5,911 nt of DNA from Gammaproteobacteria bacterium (GTDB lineage: Bacteria; Pseudomonadota; Gammaproteobacteria; SZUA-140), in the NCBI GenBank assembly GCA_026982145.1, contig JALSHQ010000039.1, positions 1 through 5,911 on the forward strand, in the 5' to 3' direction. The notes beneath the pieces were generated by a model. The model had not been told where the DNA came from and did no database searches. It worked only from the letters and a program-made list of their open reading frames with translations. Position 1 is the first letter of the stretch. The number at the start of each line of letters is the position of its first letter. The position numbers and the translations under genes are program-made. Shown one piece after another: positions 1-5,515 of the stretch.

Positions 1-1115
1 GACCACCTACGGAGTTGAGTGATGATCGCAACAGCTTCTTGTTCAGCACTCTCGGCTTGGTAGCGGTGGATTGATTCGCGACAGGGGCTGGTGGGGTGCT
101 GTTGTGCAAATGCGGCGGCGCGCGCAGCCAATGGCAGTGCCTCTGTTTTTGGTGGGTGCTCGCTGTGTTGATTTGCTAGAGGGGGGTAAACTTGGCCGAG
201 CATCGCGCTGTAGGCAGTGGTAACGGGTGTGATCTGTTTTGCCGCTGGCAGGTCGCTGAGCAGTGAGTGAATGATTGCATCAGGGTGATAGTCATCCTCG
301 CTCACGGCACTGTGATTACCACCTTGCAGTAGCAGCTGAAGCTGGCCACGTTCGATCAGTGCATTGAGCCATTTTTTTTCTGCAGGGGTCAGTTGGTAAT
401 AACCGGCAACAAAGAGCCGCAGTTGTTTTGGTATGCGCGGCAGGCTGACGGCAAGGCGTTCAATGTAGTCACTCTGTGGGTCGATCACCATTTCGTCGTG
501 TTGCTGCTGGTGCCAAGCCTGCCACAGGGTATGCACCAGATAAGCCTCACGCGAGAGGGCGCTGGCATCGTCGCTATCGGTGCCATAGGCTTGTTCAAGC
601 TGTGCAATAAAGGTTTCAACATCATCGGGTAGCGTGATGTGATGTGTCGTTAACTCATCAAAAAGTTTGATCAGCGATTCACTTAATGACCACGGGCTGC
701 TACTCCCAAAAAGGTTGGGGAACTGCTCGAGCGCTTCGACCAGCATCAGCTCACACCCCTGCGCATCGAGCCGGTTGCGACTGGCGGGGGTGGTCGCTTC
801 CACCCAGCCGCGCAGGGTGTCGATGGTGGGGCCGAGCAGTGCGGGGATGCCGAGTGCATTGGCCTGTTTTAATAGCTGTTGTCGCAGCGGCGCAATCGCG
901 TTAAGCGTTGGTAGCAGCACAATGCAGTGGCTGAGGTCGCCGCGCTGGTGTGGGTTTATGGCCGCTTCTGTTTCGGCGATGTGCTGTGCTAACAGTTGTG
1001 ATGCAAGCTTTGCAAACAGATTGTCTGCAAAGGGGAAGATAAGAACAGGCGCATGATGAAAGTCAGCCCCGGAAGGGTTCCGGGGCGGCGGTGTTTCCGT
1101 CGGCCTATCGCTCAA
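1..1115 (-). CDS. AddB-like DNA repair protein, N-terminal part (inactivated helicase / PD-(D/E)XK nuclease family), runs off left edge
   Basis: One open minus-strand frame runs without a stop from the end of fdxA to the window edge (about 350 to 370 codons visible). Its residues look like the N-terminal inactivated superfamily I helicase part of AddB-type proteins. A hydrophobic opening segment (PVLIFPFADNLFAKL, just after 1052) has no Walker A glycine/lysine loop. A motif-Ia-like stretch, VLLPTLNAIAPLRQQLL, lies at 870-923. LFVAGYYQLTPAEKKWL lies near 360-415, and YQAESAEQEAVAIITQLRRW, the acidic motif that in AddB/RecC-like proteins precedes the second helicase half, at 3-62. Known family members end in a RecB-type nuclease domain and pair with a UvrD/AddA-like helicase to process double-strand breaks. 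That nuclease domain and any partner would lie beyond the left edge. The start is unresolved. The frame has no ATG where the protein should begin; the given end uses a TTG overlapping the fdxA stop by 11 bases. An ATG at 1052-1054 is one base out of frame. Family is fairly secure, exact subfamily is not. Confidence 0.72.
   Translation of the reverse strand, partial: MSDRPTETPPPRNPSGADFHHAPVLIFPFADNLFAKLASQLLAQHIAETEAAINPHQRGDLSHCIVLLPTLNAIAPLRQQLLKQANALGIPALLGPTIDTLRGWVEATTPASRNRLDAQGCELMLVEALEQFPNLFGSSSPWSLSESLIKLFDELTTHHITLPDDVETFIAQLEQAYGTDSDDASALSREAYLVHTLWQAWHQQQHDEMVIDPQSDYIERLAVSLPRIPKQLRLFVAGYYQLTPAEKKWLNALIERGQLQLLLQGGNHSAVSEDDYHPDAIIHSLLSDLPAAKQITPVTTAYSAMLGQVYPPLANQHSEHPPKTEALPLAARAAAFAQQHPTSPCRESIHRYQAESAEQEAVAIITQLRRW
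1066..1086 (-). terminator. GC-rich hairpin after fdxA, possible weak terminator or attenuator
   Basis: A perfect 9-bp inverted repeat (GCCCCGGAA, loop CCC, TTCCGGGGC on the minus strand) begins 18 bases after the fdxA stop codon. It is followed by TGACTTTC rather than a true T-run, so intrinsic termination would be weak. It may reduce read-through from fdxA into the AddB-like gene, or protect the fdxA mRNA 3' end. It lies inside the possible 5' extension of the AddB-like frame. Confidence 0.5.
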
Positions 1116-1428
1116 GGTACTTGAGCTTGTCTTTAACGCCGTCCCATTCATCGGCATCTTCCGGCGCGTCGATGATCTCGGTGAGCACCGGCCATAACGG
1201 GGACAGCTCCGCATTGAGTGCGATGAAGTGGAGCTGATCGTCTGGCAGATCATCCTCAGCAAAAATCGCTTCGGCGGGGCATTCCGGTACGCATAAGGTG
1301 CAATCGATGCACTCGTCGGGGTCGATCACCATGAAGTTGGGCCCTACATGGAAACAATCTACTGGGCAAACCTCGACGCAGTCGGTGTATTTGCACTTGA
1401 TGCAGTTTTCGGTCACAACAAATGTCAT
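1105..1428 (-). CDS. fdxA: Seven-iron ferredoxin FdxA ([3Fe-4S][4Fe-4S])
   Basis: A 107-residue soluble cytoplasmic electron carrier, matching the length and sequence of Azotobacter vinelandii ferredoxin I as I recall it (FdI is 106 residues without Met). The cysteine pattern is complete. C9, C17 and C50 correspond to the [3Fe-4S] ligands; C21, C40, C43 and C46 to the [4Fe-4S] ligands; C12 and C25 match the two non-ligand cysteines of FdI. The N-terminus TFVVTENCIKCKYTDC and the C-terminus WDGVKDKLKYLER are the family's conserved ends, the latter being the extension that wraps the protein in seven-iron ferredoxins. The ATG follows a good ribosome binding site (GGAG, 7 bases upstream). It follows mutS, an order also seen in pseudomonads, but its own promoter lies in the 103-base gap, so it can be expressed separately. 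FdI-type proteins are linked to redox and oxidative-stress balance; the partner enzyme here is not visible. Confidence 0.97.
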   Translation of the reverse strand: MTFVVTENCIKCKYTDCVEVCPVDCFHVGPNFMVIDPDECIDCTLCVPECPAEAIFAEDDLPDDQLHFIALNAELSPLWPVLTEIIDAPEDADEWDGVKDKLKYLER

Positions 1429-1434
1429 GGAATT

Positions 1435-1441
1435 CTCCGTA
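1435..1441 (-). promoter_or_regulatory. Ribosome binding site of fdxA
   Basis: The minus strand reads GGTACGGAGAATTCC before the ATG, with GGAG 7 bases from the start codon. This supports the ATG at 1428 as the start, in agreement with the conserved family N-terminus. Confidence 0.75.
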
Positions 1442-1468
1442 CCTTAAAATATTATGTCTTTAAAATGT

Positions 1469-1482
1469 TTCGGTAATCCGAA
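1469..1482 (-). repeat. Short inverted repeat at the start of the fdxA leader
   Basis: TTCGG-ATTA-CCGAA, a 5-bp perfect inverted repeat with a 4-base loop, lies only a few bases downstream of the predicted fdxA transcription start. It could be a 5'-end stabilising hairpin or an operator half-site pair. It is short enough to be chance. Confidence 0.25.
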
Positions 1483-1492
1483 TCAGCTGCGC

Positions 1493-1522
1493 ATTATATA
1501 GGATATGCGCCCCTTTTTTCAG
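1493..1522 (-). promoter_or_regulatory. Putative sigma70 promoter of fdxA
   Basis: On the minus strand a perfect -10 box TATAAT (1493-1498) is preceded, with an 18-base spacer, by CTGAAA (1517-1522, four of six matches to TTGACA). Transcription would start near 1486, giving a leader of nearly 60 bases before the fdxA ATG. The box lies in the only AT-rich gap between mutS and fdxA. The -10 is convincing, the -35 only fair. Confidence 0.6.
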
Positions 1523-1531
1523 CCTTGGTGA

Positions 1532-4171
1532 TCACTTTTTCAATAACGACTTAAGTTGGTAGAGCGCTTCATGCGCTTGGCGAGGTGTCATTTCGTCTGG
1601 GTCGAGGGTTTCAACGGCATCGATCAAGGGGTGATCGGCGGGTGGCTGAAACAGTGAAAACTGCTGTGCGGTGGCTGAATTGCCTTTTGCCCCTACTTCA
1701 ATATTAGGTGGTGACTGCTGTGAGGCTGCGTCGTTTTCGAGCAGGATCAACCGTTCACGCGCCTGCTCGATCACCGAGCGGGGGATGCCGGCAAGCGCGG
1801 CCACCTGTAGCCCGTAACTCTGATTCGCCGGCCCTTCTTTCACCGCGTGCAGGAAGACGATGCTGTCGCCATGTTCGACCGCATCAAGGTGGACGTTGGC
1901 GATGGTCGAATGGTTTTCCGGCAGTGTGGTCAGCTCAAAATAATGGGTGGCAAAGAGGGTGAAGGCGCGTAGTTTTTGCGCGAGGTAGTCGGCGCAGGCC
2001 CACGCCAGCGAGAGGCCATCAAAGGTGCTGGTGCCGCGCCCGATCTCATCCATCAGAATCAGGCTGTTTTCAGTGGCGTTGTGGAGGATGTTGGCGGTCT
2101 CGGTCATCTCCACCATAAAGGTGGAGCGGCCACTGGCGAGCTCGTCTGAGGCGCCGATGCGGGTGAAGATGCGATCAATCGGGCCGACCACGGCGCGTTC
2201 TGCCGGTACATAACTGCCGATTGAGGCGAGAATTGCGATCAGCGCGGTCTGGCGCATGTAAGTCGATTTACCGCCCATGTTGGGGCCGGTGATGATCAAC
2301 ATCCGGCGCGCATCACTAAAGGTGACATCGTTGGGCACGAAGGGAGTTTCGAGCACCTGCTCCACTACTAAATGGCGCCCCCCTTCGATGATCAAGCCGG
2401 GGTTGTCAGTCAGTTCGGGCGCGGCTAAGTTGAGCGCCACGGCACGCTCGGCGAGATTGCTGAGCACATCCAGCTTTGCTACGGCTTCAGCGGTGGCCTG
2501 CAACGCGGTTAGGTGTGGTAGCAGCGCTTCGAGCAGCGCTTCGTAGAGCATTTTTTCACGCGCAAGTGAGCGCTCTTTGGCACTCAGTGCCTTCTCTTCA
2601 AACGCTTTCAGTTCCGGGGTGATAAAGCGCTCGGCGGTTTTTAGTGTCTGGCGGCGGATGTAATCTTCCGGCACGTTGTCGGAGTAGATACGCGAGATCT
2701 CGATGTAATAACCATGTACGCGGTTGTAGTTCACTTTGAGGCCATTGATGCCGCTGCGCTGGCGTTCGCGCTGTTCTAAATCGAGCAGGTATTGGCCGGC
2801 GTTTTCACTCAGCTCACGCAGCTCGTCGAGTTCGCGGTCATACCCTTTGGCGATCACGCCACCGTCGCGGATCAGTACCGGCGGGTTCTCCAGAATCGCG
2901 CGCTGTAGCAGTGTCAGCAGTTCTGGGTGCCGGCCAAGACGTTCGCGCAACAGCGGGATTAGCGGGGTGTCGAGTGGGGTGAGGGTCTGATGCAGCATTG
3001 GCAGGGTGGCAAGCGCATCGCGAATCAATGCCAGGTCACGCGGGCGGGCGGACTTGAGAGCGATGCGGGCGAGGCAGCGCTCGATGTCGCCGATGCTCTG
3101 TAGCAGTTCATGTAGAGCGCCCTCTGTCTGTGTCGCGATCAGCTCGCCGATGCAGTGGTGGCGCTGACGCAGGGTGGTGTGATCCCGCAGCGGGCGGTTG
3201 ATCCAGCGTTTAAACAGGCGGCTGCCCATCGCGGTGGCGGTGCGATCCATCACCCAACTGAGGGTGTGCTCACCTCCGCCTGAAAGATTCGTATCAAGTT
3301 CGAGATTGCGACGGCTGGTGGCGTCGAGAATCACCGCCTCATCACGCTGTTCTACTTTAATGGTTTGCAGATGGGGCAGCGCGGTGCGCTGGGTCTCGCG
3401 TGCATATTGCAGCAGGCAACCGGCCGCCGCAACGGCAACCGGTACCGCATCGCCGCCAAAGCCGTTGAGGTCTTTAGTGCCCATCTGCTGAGTCAGGGCG
3501 CGGGTGGCGCTGTCGAGTTCAAAGTGCCACGGCGGCATTGCACGCAGGCCACCACGTTCACCGAGGGCTGTTTTGTGGCCGCTCTCTTCGTTGATCAGCA
3601 GCTCGCTCGGTTTGAGCCGCTCCAGTTCATCCAGCAACGCCTGCCAGTCGTGAACCTCGGTGATAACCAGCCGCCCACTGCTGAGATCCACGCTGGCAAT
3701 GCCGAAGGTCTGGTCGACCTGATGGATTGCACACAATAGATTATCGTGGCGTTCACTCAGCAGCGCTTCATCGGTGACGGTGCCGGGGGTGACAATGCGC
3801 ACCACCTTGCGTTCCACTGGCCCTTTGCTGGTGGCGGGGTCGCCAATCTGCTCGGCAATCGCCACCGACTCGCCATGCGCCACAATTTTCGCCAAATAGT
3901 TATCTGCCGCATGGTACGGAATGCCCGCCATCGGGATCGGCTCGCCGCCAGACTTACCACGGCTGGTGAGGGTGATGTCGAGAATGCGGGACGCCTTGCG
4001 TGCGTCATCAAAAAAGAGTTCGTAAAAATCCCCCATGCGATAGAAGAGCAGCATGTCGGGGTGCTCGGCCTTGATGCGCAGAAATTGCTGCATCATGGGT
4101 GTATGCGCGGTGGCGGCCTCAATGGTTTTGGTGGCAGTGTTGATAACGGGGCTCGTTTTCTGTGGTAACAA
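1532..4171 (-). CDS. mutS: DNA mismatch repair protein MutS
   Basis: Full-length MutS of 879 residues (E. coli 853). It recognises base mismatches and small loops as a dimer and, on ATP binding, becomes a sliding clamp that recruits MutL. Visible parts: mismatch-binding domain with the Phe-x-Glu wedge F49-Y50-E51 in RMGDFYELF; connector and core/lever domains (about 145-430 and 520-580) around the clamp segment near 430-520; ATPase domain with Walker A GPNMGGKST (629-637), SDELASGRSTFMVEM (675-689), Walker B LILMDEIGRGTS (704-715, D708/E709) and the ATHYFEL switch (741-747). A beta-clamp-binding motif QQFSLF lies at 836-841, and the conserved C-terminal tetramerisation segment DPDEMTPRQAHEALYQLKSL at 857-876. 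The start is a TTG (4169-4171) without a visible ribosome binding site. No in-frame ATG precedes it, and the next (codons 26-27, HTPMMQQF) would remove the conserved AHTP. The leader before AHTP is about 13 residues longer than in E. coli, so the start is uncertain by a few codons. No frameshift or missing motif. Confidence 0.98.
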   Translation of the reverse strand: MLPQKTSPVINTATKTIEAATAHTPMMQQFLRIKAEHPDMLLFYRMGDFYELFFDDARKASRILDITLTSRGKSGGEPIPMAGIPYHAADNYLAKIVAHGESVAIAEQIGDPATSKGPVERKVVRIVTPGTVTDEALLSERHDNLLCAIHQVDQTFGIASVDLSSGRLVITEVHDWQALLDELERLKPSELLINEESGHKTALGERGGLRAMPPWHFELDSATRALTQQMGTKDLNGFGGDAVPVAVAAAGCLLQYARETQRTALPHLQTIKVEQRDEAVILDATSRRNLELDTNLSGGGEHTLSWVMDRTATAMGSRLFKRWINRPLRDHTTLRQRHHCIGELIATQTEGALHELLQSIGDIERCLARIALKSARPRDLALIRDALATLPMLHQTLTPLDTPLIPLLRERLGRHPELLTLLQRAILENPPVLIRDGGVIAKGYDRELDELRELSENAGQYLLDLEQRERQRSGINGLKVNYNRVHGYYIEISRIYSDNVPEDYIRRQTLKTAERFITPELKAFEEKALSAKERSLAREKMLYEALLEALLPHLTALQATAEAVAKLDVLSNLAERAVALNLAAPELTDNPGLIIEGGRHLVVEQVLETPFVPNDVTFSDARRMLIITGPNMGGKSTYMRQTALIAILASIGSYVPAERAVVGPIDRIFTRIGASDELASGRSTFMVEMTETANILHNATENSLILMDEIGRGTSTFDGLSLAWACADYLAQKLRAFTLFATHYFELTTLPENHSTIANVHLDAVEHGDSIVFLHAVKEGPANQSYGLQVAALAGIPRSVIEQARERLILLENDAASQQSPPNIEVGAKGNSATAQQFSLFQPPADHPLIDAVETLDPDEMTPRQAHEALYQLKSLLKK

Positions 4172-4192
4172 ACTGGGACGTTTTAAAGCACA

Positions 4193-4220
4193 CGCCGCCA
4201 GATCAATTAATCTGGCGGCG
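4193..4220 (-). terminator. Perfect 11-bp hairpin between rhdA and mutS
   Basis: CGCCGCCAGAT, loop TAATTG, ATCTGGCGGCG on the minus strand: 11 perfect, mostly GC pairs, 32 bases after the rhdA stop. The downstream sequence (TGTGCTTTAAAAC) has only a three-T run, so it is a weak intrinsic terminator at best. It may separate rhdA from mutS, or stabilise the rhdA transcript. It ends only 21 bases before the mutS TTG start, leaving no room for a mutS promoter after it, so mutS mRNA must carry or read through it unless translation starts further in. Confidence 0.55.
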
Positions 4221-4252
4221 GTGAAAATTCTACGATTTAGGGACGGGTTTGT

Positions 4253-5068
4253 CTATTCGACCGGGGTGTCGGGGTCGTTGCCCCAATCTGACCACGAGCC
4301 GGGGTACCCCTTGAGGTTTTTGTAACCCAGTGATTTTAGCGCGATGTAGCTGTGCGCCGAGCGGTGGTGGCTGTGGCAGTAGACGATCACCTCTTTGTCG
4401 GGCATCACATCAAGCGGGATGTAGAGCAGTTGCAGCTCATTGGATTCTTTGAGGCGCAGGTTGAACTGCTGGTCGATGGCATGAATCCACTCCAGATTGA
4501 CCGCGCCGGGGATATGGCCACTTCTGGCGGCACGTTTGTCAGTGCCTGCATATTCACCCGGTGAGCGCACGTCGAGGAGTGCGACATTGGGGTCGCCCAG
4601 TTTGGTAAGAATTTCTGCTTTGGTGATGATGCCGTTGTCGCAGTAGGTGACGTTGTACTCTGTCGGGATGGCGGTTTCAACACCTTCACTAATGCTGTGG
4701 TCTTCATTGACCCAAGCCTGTAGCCCACCATTAAGTAGCGAGAAATTTTTGTGCCCGGCCACATCGAGCGTCCAGAGCAGGCGACACGCTTTGGCGCCAC
4801 CTTCGTCATCGTAGGCGACGACGTGGCTCTCTGGCGAGATGCCTGCGGTCGAGAGCACTTTGCTGAAATCTTCGGCCGAGGGCAGTAACCCCACCACCGG
4901 AGGTTTACTACTGACGATCTGCGAGTATTCAATATGAATGGCATCAGGAATGTGGTTGCGTGCATAAATGGGCGCACGCGAGAGATCGATGATCACGAGG
5001 TTTTCTTCGTCGATCTTGCGTTCAAGTTCATCGGCTTCCGTGATCAGAGGTAATAGCGGTTCAGTCAT
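4253..5068 (-). CDS. rhdA: Thiosulfate sulfurtransferase (tandem-domain rhodanese), RhdA type
   Basis: A 271-residue cytoplasmic rhodanese that moves sulfane sulfur from thiosulfate or another donor to cyanide or thiol acceptors through a cysteine persulfide. It has two rhodanese domains. The N-terminal one (about 20-125) keeps the fold motifs IIDLS, YARNHIPDAI and NGGLQAW, but its active loop has no cysteine (YDDEGGAKACRLLW, Asp in the Cys position), which is normal for this family. The C-terminal domain (about 145-265) has LLDVRSPGEY, SGHIPGAVNLEW and the catalytic loop C231-HSHHRS. The length and the ending YPGSWSDWGNDPDTPVE match A. vinelandii RhdA, whose loop, as I recall, is CQTHHRS. 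There is no signal peptide. The ATG at 5068 has an AAGG ribosome binding site about 9 bases upstream. Sits upstream of mutS but separated by a hairpin; no functional link is evident. The physiological sulfur acceptor cannot be read from the sequence. Confidence 0.95.
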   Translation of the reverse strand: MTEPLLPLITEADELERKIDEENLVIIDLSRAPIYARNHIPDAIHIEYSQIVSSKPPVVGLLPSAEDFSKVLSTAGISPESHVVAYDDEGGAKACRLLWTLDVAGHKNFSLLNGGLQAWVNEDHSISEGVETAIPTEYNVTYCDNGIITKAEILTKLGDPNVALLDVRSPGEYAGTDKRAARSGHIPGAVNLEWIHAIDQQFNLRLKESNELQLLYIPLDVMPDKEVIVYCHSHHRSAHSYIALKSLGYKNLKGYPGSWSDWGNDPDTPVE

Positions 5069-5103
5069 TGTTTGCCCTTGTTTCTGTATCAGTGTTTTAG
5101 GCT

Positions 5104-5133
5104 ATTTTTGCGTTATTGTGAAGCTGTTGTCTA
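5104..5133 (-). promoter_or_regulatory. Possible sigma70 promoter of rhdA
   Basis: On the minus strand TAGACA (5128-5133, five of six to TTGACA), an 18-base spacer and AAAAAT (5104-5109, four of six to TATAAT) lie 36 to 65 bases before the rhdA start. It is in the right place and orientation, but the -10 box is weak. Confidence 0.35.
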
Positions 5134-5143
5134 GTGTCGTGTT

Positions 5144-5163
5144 GCTAAATTTATTAATTTAGC
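5144..5163. repeat. AT-rich perfect palindrome upstream of rhdA
   Basis: GCTAAATT-TATT-AATTTAGC, 8-bp perfect arms with a 4-base centre, in the 136-base gap between the small ORF and rhdA, just upstream of the possible rhdA -35 box. Its size and position suit a dimeric repressor or activator site. There is no T-run on either side, so a terminator is less likely. Function is inferred from position only. Confidence 0.4.
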
Positions 5164-5204
5164 CGCTAGCCGAAGTGGTGAGTGCGGATGCAGCGACTCA
5201 ATGC

Positions 5205-5438
5205 TTAGTTGTGGATATGGCTATAGGGAAACGGAATCACTTTTGCGTCGTAACAGTAGATGTGGCTGGCCGGCGATGAAGTGACGCGGCGTGGTGTTTT
5301 TTCTGGTTGGGTGTTGTGATGATGAGACATCAGCACAACGAGGGATTCCATTGCGCTGCAGATATCCCGCATGATGATCGCTTCTTTTTTATGATTGAGC
5401 TTTTTAACAGCGATGAGGTGTGTTTTATAGCGGGTCAT
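5205..5438 (-). CDS. Small hypothetical protein (77 aa), unrecognised
   Basis: I do not recognise this protein. The case for a real gene is the start: ATG preceded by AAGGAG with a 5-base spacer, a near-ideal ribosome binding site, in the only sizeable frame in this gap and codirectional with its neighbours. The product is basic (11 Lys/Arg against 5 Asp/Glu) and His-rich (8 His, including HHH at 39-41), with Cys at 27 and 62. Residues 18-38 could form a helix (KEAIIMRDICSAMESLVVLMS); the C-terminal half looks unstructured (Pro, Ser, Thr, aromatic residues). It has no signal peptide and no clear membrane segment. An internal ATG at codon 23 is a weaker alternative start. It lies 72 bases after suhB and 136 before rhdA, behind a leader that can fold over its ribosome binding site. 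It might instead be a non-coding stretch or a decayed gene. Confidence 0.5.
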   Translation of the reverse strand: MTRYKTHLIAVKKLNHKKEAIIMRDICSAMESLVVLMSHHHNTQPEKTPRRVTSSPASHIYCYDAKVIPFPYSHIHN

Positions 5439-5440
5439 AA

Positions 5441-5498
5441 ACGCTCCTTCAGTTGATCAATGTGTCGGTTGTGACACAAAGAACTGAAGAAGAAGCGT
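5441..5498 (-). promoter_or_regulatory. Long stem-loop that can mask the ribosome binding site of the small ORF
   Basis: On the minus strand CTTCTTCAGTT (5482-5492) can pair with AACTGAAGGAG (5444-5454) over 11 pairs with one G-U wobble, covering the whole Shine-Dalgarno. Beyond a 3-base bulge, ACGCT (5494-5498) can also pair with AGCGT (5441-5445) in an alternative extension. Inside the loop a second perfect stem TGTGTC-ACAACC-GACACA (5461-5478) forms. The two repeats are nearly concentric, centred near 5468-5469. This would hold translation off unless melted or bound, like an RNA thermometer or other leader switch. It could instead be a DNA-level operator. The pairing is seen directly; the role is inferred. 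Confidence 0.5.
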
Positions 5499-5509
5499 GT
5501 GAGAATCCT

Positions 5510-5515
5510 ATTATT
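5510..5515 (-). promoter_or_regulatory. Possible -10 box for the small ORF
   Basis: AATAAT on the minus strand (five of six to TATAAT) overlaps the suhB stop codon. A transcript starting near 5503 would include the entire stem-loop. No acceptable -35 box is found 15 to 19 bases upstream, so this is weak; transcription from suhB is equally possible. Confidence 0.2.

Noticed and set aside
393..1056. Plus-strand ORFs opposite the AddB-like region
   Set aside because: The minus-strand frame is open throughout and shows family motifs; the plus-strand products are low-complexity Ser/Arg/Cys-rich shadows.
1528..1541. GTGATCAC followed by TTTTT on the plus strand as a terminator
   Set aside because: The palindrome has no room for a loop and is read with T-run only on the plus strand, where no gene ends. 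It overlaps the mutS stop codon.
3365..4168. Two long plus-strand ORFs (124 and 140 codons) opposite the mutS 5' half
   Set aside because: They lie wholly antisense to conserved MutS domains and have no recognisable protein features; such frames arise from codon bias of the real gene.
4405..4977. 190-codon minus-strand ORF overlapping rhdA in another frame
   Set aside because: Lies inside rhdA, whose own frame carries the full two-domain rhodanese sequence; the alternate product is Ser/Pro/Arg-rich without motifs.
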